DNA from: an uncultured Eubacterium sp.
GTDB lineage: Bacteria; Bacillota; Clostridia; Lachnospirales; Lachnospiraceae
Length of the DNA: 47,200 nucleotides
Direction: 5' to 3'
NCBI GenBank assembly: GCA_910586225.1
Contig: CAJUIL010000031.1
Location: 1-47,200, forward strand
Of the stretch, positions 1 to 8,620 are shown one piece after another. Numbering within the stretch: the first letter of the stretch is position 1; every line of letters begins with the position of its first letter. The notes beneath the pieces were generated by a model. The model was given only the letters and a program-made list of their open reading frames with translations, was not told where the DNA came from and did no database searches. The translations under genes were made by a program, and so were the position numbers.

Positions 1-34
1 CTCTTTTTTGTATAAAGTTCAATCCATTATTCAA

Positions 35-52
35 GAGTTTCCGAGAGTACTC
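35..52 (+). repeat. 18-bp repeat, inverted copy at 47147-47164
   Basis: GAGTTTCCGAGAGTACTC occurs here and its exact reverse complement lies at 47147-47164, so the two copies face each other across the window. The match is 18 of 18; the flanks do not match. The 3' half contains the palindrome GAGTACTC. Function is unknown; it could be a dispersed intergenic repeat. Confidence 0.6.
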
Positions 53-197
53 ATTATATCATAGAATACCACAAAATAAAACAAAAAAATTGACAAAAAA
101 ATACAGGATACATCTGGCCTGAAAGGGGGTTTTTCATTGAAATAAGTGTCAAACTCCCGCACAAGTGGTGGTAGGATGGAATACAAAAAATAAAAAG

Positions 198-279
198 TTA
201 TCCACAATATGCCAAGATCAGATTTCTATATCCATACAATGTGGATAAGGCAGACAGATCTGAAGATGACTGTGGAAAA
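198..279. promoter_or_regulatory. DnaA-box cluster
   Basis: Two perfect DnaA-box sequences (TTATCCACA) lie at 198-206 on + and 240-248 on -, with a one-mismatch box (TTTTCCACA) on - at 271-279 and a weaker TTATCCA on - near 289-296. The flanks at 60-120 are very AT-rich. A cluster like this is typical of replication origins or DnaA-controlled promoters. No dnaA, dnaN or rpmH is visible beside it, and the next block of genes runs against the expected leading-strand direction, so a chromosomal oriC is not shown. The rest of 1-439 holds no gene I can support. Confidence 0.5.
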
Positions 280-439
280 TTTTAATGTTGGATAACAGGT
301 CAAAATTAATGAAATTTATTCTACACCGCTGTTACTTTTTAAAATCAGATGGTAAATATAGGCTTTTTATGATAAAATGTAAGAAAATCTATGACTATAG
401 TATAAATAATTGGCAGTAGAGGACTAACGAGGAGGCGTT

Positions 440-3400
440 ATGGCAACATTTCGTGAGTTAAAATGTGTGAGAAATTTAAGTGAACGAGGGGATACAAACT
501 CTCAGGTTGACTTATTGCAAGAAGAAGGAACAGATAATTTTATTGTTAGAAAAATGATATATGGTATTGACATTCCATTATATCAAGCTATTTTTACAAG
601 AGAAGTTCGTGCTTTATACAAATTAAATAAGTGTGACAATATAGTAAGAATTTTGGGCTATGATAATTTGATGGTGAAAAGCACTAGAGAGAAAGTAGGA
701 GTAATATACCTGGAAAATATTACTGGTGTGTCATTAAGCAAAGCTGTAATCCAAAATTTGTCTTCAAAAGAAAAATTTCAAATAGTCCAACAAGTTATTG
801 AAGCAATTACTGTTTCTCATTCAAATGGTATTATTCATAGGGATATCAACCCCAATAATATCATGTTGTCAGAGGACAAAACGATAAAAGTTATAGATTT
901 TGGTATTTGTAAAATTAAGGATATGATTAATGCTGCAACAGTCTATGCACTAGGAACTAGCGCTTATTCAGCTCCTGAAGTACACCAACATAGTGAGAAT
1001 GCATCAGAGAAAAGTGATTTATATTCATTGGGGGCAGTGATTTATTTTTTATTTACTGGAAAGCAACCTCCATTGGCATGTGAGTTTCAGGATACGATTG
1101 ACAATACTTCAGGAATAGATATTGAATTTAAGCCTATTATCAAAAAGTTAGTTTCTGAAAAAGTTGATGATAGATATGAAGATATTTATGAAGTAAGAAA
1201 TGCATTCACAAGTATTTTTGTTAGATTTTTGGACATACAAAAAACCATTATTTTCTCAATGGAATATGAAAATTATAATAAATTAAAATACCAAAAATTA
1301 TTGCCCAGTAGCATTGGAATCAAAGAAGCGTCGGATGAATATTTACCCAATAATTTTGTTCAATTATATGCATTTTGCAAAGAAGATGAGAATAATGAAG
1401 AGGTGAAATATACATTTTTAGGATATAACTATACAATGGATTGCATTTATGATGAAATGTTAAATATTTTTTGTGTAAAAGACTTTCAAAAAATTGTGCC
1501 ATATGTTAGAGAAACACTAAAAAGAAGATATACTCCGATAGGTGCTAAAGTATTGTTTATTGATAGAAAATATGCATATCGTCAGCAAAAAAACGATAGC
1601 TTAGAAATTCGTAATGTGATAATGGATTATTATAATCAATATTTGTCTAAAAATAACGTTGATTATGAATATAAAGATAATTATGGCGTCTGGAGGGAAC
1701 TTTTAACATTAATCAAAGAAAATATTGAAAACAGTATAGTTAGATTACCATATGATTCTTATAAAATAGATGGTGACATAGTTCGCTTTGTGTTACATAA
1801 AGGGACTTTTATTGATGAGAATAGGTTGACAAAAGAACAGACATTTGTTTATGAGAAAAAACTTAGAGGAAAACGAGATAAAGTTAAAACACTTCTTGTT
1901 GGTACTTATGAAAATGATACTTTTGAAAAAGAAAATGTCATATTGGAAATAAAGAAACAGAGTACTGTGAATTTACCGGCTAAAGGGAATATCTGTTTAG
2001 ACTATACTAAAGATATGGTAAATGTAAATAGGCAATTAGAAGCTTTAAATGTATTGGAAAAAGAAGATTATCAATGTTCTTTTAGTTTGAAAAGAATTAT
2101 TTCGGGTGTGGATAAGCCAACTGTGAAACAGATTACGAAAGAAATTCATCCATATAATAAAAAGTTGGATTTTCCGCAGACAACGGCTGTACAAAAAGCA
2201 TTGAATGCGGAATCTATTGCTATAATTCAAGGACCGCCCGGAACGGGGAAAACTAATGTAATAATAGAGATAATTCGACAGATATTAAAAGAAAATGAAA
2301 AGAATCCTGAGTTGGAACCGAAAAAAATTTTGTTGGTATCCCAGTCGCATCCGGCTGTAGATAAGATGATAGATGACTTAATAAGAGACTGTAAAAAGCG
2401 CCCTGATTTATTGAGAATTGGACGAGATGAAAAATTAAATGAGGAGGTTAGGGAGGACTATGCTTTATCCTATGTGAAAGAAAGGTGGGCAAAACAAGTA
2501 AAGGATAATTGCGAACAATACGCAAATACTCTTTTGTCTGAAATAGGAATTGAAAAAGATGAATTCGATAAATATTATCAGGAAAAGGAAAAAACACAAA
2601 TACAGAATGAAAATAGGACGAAAATAGATAGGGCATATATAAGGTCGTTTGAGAAAAAAACGTCTGGAATAAAGTCGGAGAGAATAAGAAAAATACTAGA
2701 AATTCAGAAGGAATGGGTCGAACAGATTACTAGATGTGAAGAAACAGAATTATATATAATAAAAAGCACAATAATCATTGCCGGAACATGTACAGGATTT
2801 ATTTCAAATAAAATTATAAAAAGTGTTGATTTCGATTATGTTATTGTTGATGAAGCCGCAAAAGCTACTTTTCCAGAGTTAGCTGTGTCGTTGAATAAAG
2901 CTCATAAGATTATTTTAGTGGGCGATCATCAACAATTACCACCAGTTTTGGATACAGATATAATCCGTGCTAATAGTGATAAATTGAATGAGGAAAAATT
3001 AGCCCATGGTATTTTTGAAAAATTATATGAGATTTTTCCAGATGAAAATAAGCATAGATTAACAATTCAATATCGTATGCATCCTGCCATAGGAACTTTG
3101 ATTAGCCATGTATTTTATGATGATGAAATTCAAAATGGTGTAGAAGCATCAGAACGTCAACTTAATATTACTGGATATGAAAACATTGCAATAGAGTGGG
3201 TAAGTACATCTAACAGGCCAGGTAAAGAAAGGCATGAAAAAGAATATGATAATGGAAAAAAATCATATAATAATAATTTAGAACGAAAAATTATAAGAGA
3301 GAAGTTACAGGAATTAGATGGGAAATTAAATGAAAAGACAAAAGTTGCTGTCATTACTGCATACAGTCCACAAAAGTATATATTAAGTACAATGGTTAAG

Positions 3401-3691
3401 CAAATATCTTTTCAAAATCTTATTGTAGAAGTTGACACTGTGGATGCATTTCAAGGAAGTCAGAAAGATGTAATAATCTACTCTACTGTGAGAAGCAGTG
3501 ATAATCCATATAAGATAGGATTTTTAAAGTCAGAAGCACGTTTAAATGTTGCATTTTCGAGGGCAAGGTGTTTGTTGATTATTGTTGGAGACTTAAAGTT
3601 TTTAGATAATGATAGAATACGTCCTAAGAAGTTTGCAGAAATTGCTGAATACATTAGAAACCATGATAATTGCAGGATAGTAGAATATTGA
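440..3691 (+). CDS. Ser/Thr protein kinase-SF1 helicase fusion (Mokosh MkoA-like)
   Basis: This 1083-residue protein joins two enzymes. The N-terminal Hanks-type kinase has VRK Lys38, Glu55, HRD at 133-135, Asn140, DFG at 153-155 and APE at 178-180, so it looks catalytically intact. A middle region of about 300 residues is not recognised. The C-terminal Upf1/COG1112-type helicase has Walker A GPPGTGKT at 598-605, Walker B VIVDEAA near 801-807, GDHQQLPP near 831, QYRMHP near 877, DAFQGSQKD near 1002 and NVAFSRAR near 1036. A GAGGAGG ribosome site precedes the ATG. The kinase-helicase fusion beside a second coupled gene is the described layout of type I Mokosh anti-phage systems (from memory of the family). 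The gene is clearly more AT-rich than the metabolic genes downstream, which suggests acquisition. Alternative: another kinase-helicase defence family. Confidence 0.85.
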   Translation: MATFRELKCVRNLSERGDTNSQVDLLQEEGTDNFIVRKMIYGIDIPLYQAIFTREVRALYKLNKCDNIVRILGYDNLMVKSTREKVGVIYLENITGVSLSKAVIQNLSSKEKFQIVQQVIEAITVSHSNGIIHRDINPNNIMLSEDKTIKVIDFGICKIKDMINAATVYALGTSAYSAPEVHQHSENASEKSDLYSLGAVIYFLFTGKQPPLACEFQDTIDNTSGIDIEFKPIIKKLVSEKVDDRYEDIYEVRNAFTSIFVRFLDIQKTIIFSMEYENYNKLKYQKLLPSSIGIKEASDEYLPNNFVQLYAFCKEDENNEEVKYTFLGYNYTMDCIYDEMLNIFCVKDFQKIVPYVRETLKRRYTPIGAKVLFIDRKYAYRQQKNDSLEIRNVIMDYYNQYLSKNNVDYEYKDNYGVWRELLTLIKENIENSIVRLPYDSYKIDGDIVRFVLHKGTFIDENRLTKEQTFVYEKKLRGKRDKVKTLLVGTYENDTFEKENVILEIKKQSTVNLPAKGNICLDYTKDMVNVNRQLEALNVLEKEDYQCSFSLKRIISGVDKPTVKQITKEIHPYNKKLDFPQTTAVQKALNAESIAIIQGPPGTGKTNVIIEIIRQILKENEKNPELEPKKILLVSQSHPAVDKMIDDLIRDCKKRPDLLRIGRDEKLNEEVREDYALSYVKERWAKQVKDNCEQYANTLLSEIGIEKDEFDKYYQEKEKTQIQNENRTKIDRAYIRSFEKKTSGIKSERIRKILEIQKEWVEQITRCEETELYIIKSTIIIAGTCTGFISNKIIKSVDFDYVIVDEAAKATFPELAVSLNKAHKIILVGDHQQLPPVLDTDIIRANSDKLNEEKLAHGIFEKLYEIFPDENKHRLTIQYRMHPAIGTLISHVFYDDEIQNGVEASERQLNITGYENIAIEWVSTSNRPGKERHEKEYDNGKKSYNNNLERKIIREKLQELDGKLNEKTKVAVITAYSPQKYILSTMVKQISFQNLIVEVDTVDAFQGSQKDVIIYSTVRSSDNPYKIGFLKSEARLNVAFSRARCLLIIVGDLKFLDNDRIRPKKFAEIAEYIRNHDNCRIVEY

Positions 3692-3702
3692 GGAGTACAT
3701 AT

Positions 3703-5148
3703 ATGGAGAAAGTCATTCAGTCGATAATACGAATAATACCAAAAAATTTAAATGGTTCATGTTTGGTAAAAAGTACAGAAATATTTATTCCATATAAAGA
3801 AGTTGGTATTGAGTGTTTGACAAGGGAAGTTACGGAAATAAATCTATTTTTTGAAAGTATATTAAAATTTATAGAAATGGGAGTTCAGGATATAGATGAG
3901 ATAGCACAAATATTGGGTGTGGGTTACAATATTGTTAAAGAGGTTGTTGTGGATATGATTGATCAAAAATACCTTGTCACAACCGAAAACAGAATAATTA
4001 TGACACCCAAAGGACGCAGGGCGCTAGAAACGCGCAAACTTGTAACGATCCAAAAACATTTTATAAATCAGGTTCTAGTGAATTTAATTACAGGTGAAAT
4101 TATTAGTGGAGATGGAATTTCAACATCAAAAGTCCAAAAAAATGATATTTGTTTAAATGAGGAAGTGAGGGTTGATAGAGAGTATTTAGAAAATCATCAC
4201 AGTACAATTAATGATATTTATCAGAAATATCAAGTGGATGATAATGTTTTTGGCAATCAAAGTATAACTAGAGAATTATATAAGATATTAGACTTGGCTT
4301 ATGAAAGATTAGTATATATCAAGAATCAATTATATATATATATGGGTACAGATACGGAGGAGTATCAGTTTGCTTTTAATAAAGATATGAGTGAACAATA
4401 TATTAATTGTTTCTATAGGCAAGTAAAAGATATTGTCCCACCTAGTTTAGATAATTTTTTTGAAAGGGATTATTCTTTTGTAAATTCTCATAAGAGTAGG
4501 AACCCGATTGATGACAAATTATTTGAAAAAACTCTTTGTTTAAGTAAAGTATTAAGTGAATGTGGTGATAGAGTAGATGAAAACTTGCTTGAGCAATTTC
4601 AAAAAAGAAGATACATGCTTATTGATAACGAATATAGAAACTATATTTTGCATAATAGCGATTTCTCTTGGGAAAAATTAATAATTGTTAGTGGAAGATT
4701 AAAAAAAATTTTTGATAATAGTATTTGGAACGAAATAAAAAATATATCAAGAAATAAAGAAATATATATTATATTTGATGGGAGTGAATATGGCATAGAA
4801 AATGATTTATCTAAATTAAAAGCGAATAGTATTAAAAAGCATAATATTATTTTGATAAAAAAAAGAAATTTGAATCAGAATAAAATATATTTTTATCCAT
4901 CTGTTGCGATTGATATATTTGAAGAAGTATATGAAATGTTTAAAAGACCAGCTACTTTAAAAAAAGGTATTGTCGAATTTGAACAAAAAACTGTAGATGA
5001 ATTGACTGTACAAATCGAAAACAATTATAATGTGATTTTCCAAAGTGAAAAGCAAGAGGAAAATGAAATTAGAGAAAAAAGAAATGGAAAAAAATTAAAT
5101 AGAAATTCTGGTAGAAGATATAAAAAGGAACAGAAAAATTTAAGTTGA
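3703..5148 (+). CDS. Winged-helix protein with degenerate PLD-like C-terminus (MkoB-like)
   Basis: A 481-residue protein that begins 11 bases after the kinase-helicase stop. The ATG at 3703 is chosen because AGGAG lies 7 bases upstream; an in-frame TTG at 3670 would overlap the previous gene. Residues about 45-115 form a winged helix (DIDEIAQILGVGYNIVKEVV, then a wing and MTPKGRRAL). The last 100 residues read like the fold of phospholipase D-type nucleases (KLIIVSGRLK followed by IYIIFDG). Where an HxK(x4)D motif is expected I see QNKIYFYP, so the usual catalytic His and Asp are absent. The C-terminal tail is Lys/Arg/Glu-rich. Partnership with the upstream gene follows from the coupling; the MkoB assignment is inferred from position and the weak PLD resemblance. 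Confidence 0.6.
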   Translation: MEKVIQSIIRIIPKNLNGSCLVKSTEIFIPYKEVGIECLTREVTEINLFFESILKFIEMGVQDIDEIAQILGVGYNIVKEVVVDMIDQKYLVTTENRIIMTPKGRRALETRKLVTIQKHFINQVLVNLITGEIISGDGISTSKVQKNDICLNEEVRVDREYLENHHSTINDIYQKYQVDDNVFGNQSITRELYKILDLAYERLVYIKNQLYIYMGTDTEEYQFAFNKDMSEQYINCFYRQVKDIVPPSLDNFFERDYSFVNSHKSRNPIDDKLFEKTLCLSKVLSECGDRVDENLLEQFQKRRYMLIDNEYRNYILHNSDFSWEKLIIVSGRLKKIFDNSIWNEIKNISRNKEIYIIFDGSEYGIENDLSKLKANSIKKHNIILIKKRNLNQNKIYFYPSVAIDIFEEVYEMFKRPATLKKGIVEFEQKTVDELTVQIENNYNVIFQSEKQEENEIREKRNGKKLNRNSGRRYKKEQKNLS

Positions 5149-5213
5149 CGTTAAAGAGGTTTGTAATTTTATTGAGGATAATTTGGATTAGACACCCTGA
5201 AAATAAACTCTTA

Positions 5214-5241
5214 TTGACAAATAGGCAGTCCAGAGTGATTA
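5214..5241 (+). promoter_or_regulatory. Possible promoter for the HTH gene
   Basis: TTGACA at 5214-5219 is followed after 16 bases by TGATTA at 5236-5241. The -35 is perfect and the -10 is weak. It lies 35 bases ahead of the next start codon. Confidence 0.35.
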
Positions 5242-5275
5242 CTGGATTACCAATTTGAAAAGGAGTTGATTTAGA

Positions 5276-5545
5276 ATGACAGAGGAACAGAAACAGATGA
5301 TTATGCGTCTCCGCAATGTAGGGATTGGCTATCGGAAGATAGCTGCCGTATTAGATATTCCACGGGATAAAGTCAGAAATTATTGCAAATCCGTGAATCT
5401 GGATGGTTATGCAAAAAGACTCGTGGAAAGAAAAGATCGGGAACAAATGCGGAATGAGTGTCCAGAGATTTCCTGCAAACAGTGTGGGAAACCGCTTAAA
5501 GCAGAAATGGCAGGAAGAAAAAGGGTTTATTGTTCAGAAAAATGA
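5276..5545 (+). pseudogene. Small HTH/zinc-finger protein, truncated at a zinc-ligand codon
   Basis: The 89 residues comprise a sigma-region-4-like helix-turn-helix (IGYRKIAAVLDIPRDKVRNYCK, positions 17-38) and a CxxC zinc knuckle (CKQC near 66-69) ending YCSEK-stop. Similar small HTH proteins of clostridial mobile elements usually continue CSEKCRRKWW. Here the TGA at 5543-5545 sits exactly where the last Cys codon would be, and the same frame continues RKQWARDEVVY up to the left end of the IS element. The gene therefore seems broken by a nonsense change and the IS insertion. A ribosome site AAGGAG precedes the ATG. The original function is unknown, probably regulatory in a mobile element. 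Confidence 0.6.
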
Positions 5546-5606
5546 AGGAAACAATGGGCAAGGGATGAAGTGGTCTACTAAAATTGGACACGGAGGGGGG
5601 TAGAAA

Positions 5607-6002
5607 TTGGACAGGGTACATGATAAGATGAAACACTGTCTATATTGTACATGGACATCATTCTCCACGAAAAGAACAGGAGGTTTACCAATAGGCTACA
5701 CAAGAGAAGAAAGACTGGACATCGGAAATCAGATCTACAACAATGAAATAAGTAAAAGCGATGCAGCCATAAAATACAAAATAAGTCAGGGCATAGCCAG
5801 GGATCACAAGAGGCTTTACAGGGATATGAACGGACTGCCACCCAAAAACCGGATCCAGAAAGAAGAAAACACCGTGAAGATAAGCGTATATTCCTCTGCA
5901 CCAGATCTGTCTGAATATAAGTCCATGACAAAAGCGGAGCTGATCAAAGAGCTGGTGAAATCCTGGATCCGTGAGGCGCGGTTAAAAAAGGATACGAAGT
6001 GA
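5607..6002 (+). CDS. IS3-family OrfA (HTH) protein
   Basis: This is the DNA-binding subunit of the transposase; residues matching GYTREERLDIGNQIYNN and the HTH following are typical OrfA. The longest frame opens at a TTG (5607) within the left end region. The conserved N-terminus, however, begins at ATA 5691, 7 bases after a perfect AGGAGG (5678-5683), so the original start was probably an ATG that has mutated to ATA. The slippery A-AAA-AAG near the end is where IS3 elements make the OrfAB fusion by -1 frameshifting. Confidence 0.7.
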   Translation: MDRVHDKMKHCLYCTWTSFSTKRTGGLPIGYTREERLDIGNQIYNNEISKSDAAIKYKISQGIARDHKRLYRDMNGLPPKNRIQKEENTVKISVYSSAPDLSEYKSMTKAELIKELVKSWIREARLKKDTK

Positions 6003-6860
6003 AAGGAGTTGGTGCGGACAGGATAGTCACAATCTTCGACAACTGGAATATGAAATAATCCTGGAGCTGTCCGGCGGATTTCCGGTCCAGATGTTATGTG
6101 AAACAATGGGAATCCAAAGAAGCAGTCTCTATTACTGGAAAAAACGCCTTGCAGATCCAGCACCAAAAACAAAAGCACTTGCAGATAATATCACTCTTTT
6201 CCAGGAATACCACATAAAATATCCATCGCACGGATGCCGGTGGCTGAATGCAAAGATAAAGCTCGATACAGGCCTTCATGTTTCAGATCCATAAGCGCAC
6301 AAGTGCTGTAAACTGGCTGGAATCAAAAGCAGGTCGAAGCATTACCAGTACAAAATGCCCAGCAGACCGCGTAAAGTATATCCGAACCTGATACTTGCCG
6401 GGATCGACATTGACGGGCCGATACAGTGTATTGTAAGCGATATGGCAACATTCCGTGTGAAAGGCATTTATTATGAACTGACTCTATACATGGATTTATG
6501 GAATAATGAAATACTCAGCCACTCACTGTCTTCAAAACGAGGAGGCATTCAGAATACAAAATGATCCTGCATCCAAACCAGGCTTCAGTGTACGCGTCAA
6601 AAAATTACAATGATCTTCTTGGGCCCTGCGGCATCATACATTCCATGTCACGTGCCGGAACACCGACAGACAATGCAGCAATGGAGTCGATCAATGGATG
6701 GATAAAATCAGAACTATTTACAGATTTTCATCTACAGGGTGAAAACGTTCCGGAAGAGATGGAAACATATATAAAATTTTTCAACGAGGAACGGCTGGCG
6801 TACGCACTGGGATATCTGACACCCAGACAGTACAGGGAAACATATGCGGCCGTACAGTAA
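5990..6860 (+). pseudogene. IS3-family OrfB (DDE integrase), inactivated
   Basis: After the -1 slip the frame reads GVGADRIVTIFDNWNMK, then a single-base loss near 6055 moves the homology to another frame (IILELSGGFPVQMLCETMG). A TAA at 6292-6294 interrupts VSDP-(Y)-AHKCCKLAG. A further frameshift with loss of roughly 20 codons occurs near 6545. The usual HSDQG motif with the second catalytic Asp reads HPNQA, a D-to-N change. The last part (AMESINGWIKSELFTDFH, then ALGYLTPRQYRE) is typical of the family C-terminus. At least four independent lesions make it a clear pseudogene. Confidence 0.85.
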
Positions 6861-6913
6861 TTGCAGATTGTATGCAAAAAAATACAATTTAAGTGTCCAA
6901 TTTTTGTTGACTA

Positions 6914-7138
6914 GTGCAATTTCCAGATATACAAAAACCTGGACAAAGAGAAAACATATTCAGGGAAATCCCTGCCTATGGTAGTGAAGAACTACAATGA
7001 GACAAGGCCTAGATCAGTCATTATTTATGTCGGGCAGTATTTTGGCATTTTTCCATTCCTATAATTCCTACAACTCTATGCAGAATGCACTTTAGAAGTA
7101 CGACGACTTCTTGATCCTATCCTGGCTAAAGTATAGCA
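6914..7138 (+). other. Remnant sequence downstream of the IS
   Basis: No intact gene is present. A short open stretch in one frame reads LPMVVKNYNETRPRS before a stop, which faintly resembles an IS3-type transposase C-terminus, so another decayed element may lie here. It does not obviously continue the HTH gene broken on the left of the IS. Confidence 0.3.
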
Positions 7139-7163
7139 GGCTTTTGGGGAATTCCCAAAAGCC
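7139..7163 (+). terminator. Intrinsic terminator-like hairpin
   Basis: A perfect stem GGCTTTTGGG/CCCAAAAGCC with a 5-base loop is followed, after 7 bases, by T-rich sequence (TTTTCTTTCTTGTTTTT). It would end + strand transcripts coming from the accessory region. Confidence 0.6.
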
Positions 7164-7215
7164 TAATTGAAGGTTTTCTTTCTTGTTTTTCAACTATCTA
7201 CATCATCTATTAATA

Positions 7216-7300
7216 ACTTGTCAAAAAATGCACCGCAGAGCTGACAAGTACATACCAAAAACCACAAGTGCAATGATCCTACACCATGGATTTTTGGTAT
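7216..7300 (-). terminator. Two consecutive inverted repeats after proA
   Basis: ACTTGTCA/TGACAAGT pair at 7216-7223 and 7242-7249, and ATACCAAAAA/TTTTTGGTAT pair at 7252-7261 and 7291-7300. Both are perfect arms located just past the proA stop on the minus strand. Neither has a long U-run, so termination activity is only likely. Confidence 0.4.
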
Positions 7301-7329
7301 ATACAATCACAAATCAGGCCAGTAAAGCT

Positions 7330-8592
7330 CTACCGCACCTGCCCATCCCCACAGATCACATATTTATACGTACACAACTCTGCCAGCCCCATCGGCCCTC
7401 TTGCATGGAGCTTCTGCGTCGAGATCCCCATCTCGCAGCCAAGCCCAAATTCCCCGCCGTCTGTAAATCTCGTAGACACATTGACGTATACGGCCGCACT
7501 GTCTACTGCTGCCGTAAACTGCTCCGCTGCCTTTTGGTCTTTTGTGATAATAGCTTCGCTATGCCCGGTCGAATGCTGGTTGATATGCTCAATGGCTTCT
7601 TCCACTCCGTCCACAATTTTCACCGCAAGGATATAATCCAAAAATTCCGTATCAAAATCCGCTTCTCCCGCCGCAGTTCCATCAATATACGCTGCCGCGT
7701 CCGTATCCAGCCGCAGCTCTACCGGCTGTACGCCCATTTCCTCCCGCCTGCTGCACAGCGCTTCCCGCAGCATCGGCAAAAACCGGGCTGCAATATCCTT
7801 ATGCACCAGGCATACCTCCTGCGCGTTGCACACGCTCGGACGGCTTGTTTTCGCATTCTCCACGATCCGCAGGGCCATTGGCAGATCTGCCGCCTCATCT
7901 ACATAGATATGGCAAATGCCAGTTCCGGTTTGTATACAAGGCACTGTCGCGTGTTCCACACAGGAACGGATCAGCCCCTTTCCTCCTCTTGGGATCAGCA
8001 AGTCAATAAACCCTTCCGCCGTCATCAGCTCATTTGCACTCACCCGCGAAGTATCCTCGATCAGGTTCACCGCTGTACGCGGCATTCCGGCTTCTTCCAG
8101 TCCGACCTGCATCGCTTCCACGATTGCATGGCAGCTCTGCCAAGCTTCCTTTCCGCTGCGCAGTACGCAGGCATTGCCGCTTTTTACCGCCAGCGCCGCC
8201 GCATCGCTTGTTACGTTTGGGCGGCTTTCATAGATGATTGCAATGACGCCCATTGGAACGGATTTCTTTTGAATGGTCATTCCATTTGGACGCACGATTT
8301 CGGATAACACTTTGCCAACCGGGTCCTCAAGACCCGCAACCTCCCGGATGCCCTGCGCCATACCAGCAATCCTCGCCTCATCTAACATCAGGCGGTCCAG
8401 CATAACATCTGAGATCGTCCCCCTTGCCGCTTCAAGGTCACGTCTGTTTGCCTCCAAAATCCTCGCCATATGCTCCGGCTTGACAAGCGCATCCGCCATT
8501 TTAAGCAATGCCGTATTCCTCCGTCCGGCATCCGCCAGCATCAGCGCTGTTTTTGATTCCTTTGCTTGTATTAAAATCTCCTGCGTTGTCAT
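7330..8592 (-). CDS. proA: Glutamate-5-semialdehyde dehydrogenase (gamma-glutamyl phosphate reductase)
   Basis: ProA reduces gamma-glutamyl phosphate with NADPH to glutamate semialdehyde, the second step of proline synthesis in the cytoplasm. The 420-residue length fits the family. Recognisable stretches are SVPMGVIAIIYESRPNVTSD, LRSGKEA, the catalytic-Cys region NAKTSRPSVCNAQE and the C-terminal FTDGGEFGLGCEMGISTQKL. The start is set at the ATG at 8592 (MTTQEIL) because GAGGGG lies a few bases upstream; a longer frame to 8640 lacks a ribosome site. It is the last gene of the GNAT-TetR-proA unit and lies 28 bases after tetR. Usually proA adjoins proB; here two genes and a separate promoter come between. 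Confidence 0.95.
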   Translation of the reverse strand: MTTQEILIQAKESKTALMLADAGRRNTALLKMADALVKPEHMARILEANRRDLEAARGTISDVMLDRLMLDEARIAGMAQGIREVAGLEDPVGKVLSEIVRPNGMTIQKKSVPMGVIAIIYESRPNVTSDAAALAVKSGNACVLRSGKEAWQSCHAIVEAMQVGLEEAGMPRTAVNLIEDTSRVSANELMTAEGFIDLLIPRGGKGLIRSCVEHATVPCIQTGTGICHIYVDEAADLPMALRIVENAKTSRPSVCNAQEVCLVHKDIAARFLPMLREALCSRREEMGVQPVELRLDTDAAAYIDGTAAGEADFDTEFLDYILAVKIVDGVEEAIEHINQHSTGHSEAIITKDQKAAEQFTAAVDSAAVYVNVSTRFTDGGEFGLGCEMGISTQKLHARGPMGLAELCTYKYVICGDGQVR

Positions 8593-8620
8593 ATTACATC
8601 CCCTCTCTGTATGCATCCTT

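Larger units (their letters stand above)
5571..6913 (+). mobile_element. Decayed IS3-family insertion sequence
   Basis: The element is about 1.34 kb. The left end TGGTCTACTAAAATTGGACAC (5571-5591) and the reverse complement of the right end (6893-6913) are imperfect 21-bp inverted repeats sharing the AAAATTGGACAC core. Inside are an OrfA-type HTH gene and an OrfB-type DDE integrase gene linked by an A-AAA-AAG slippery run at 5984-5990. I see no convincing target-site duplication. OrfB carries several lesions, so this copy cannot move by itself. Confidence 0.85.

Noticed and set aside
198..279. Calling this the chromosomal oriC outright
   Set aside because: No dnaA, dnaN or rpmH nearby and gene direction does not fit; kept only as a DnaA-box cluster.
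7183..8307. 374-codon + strand ORF opposite proA
   Set aside because: It is antisense to a clear proA gene, of unlikely composition (rich in His, Arg, Cys) and has no ribosome site.
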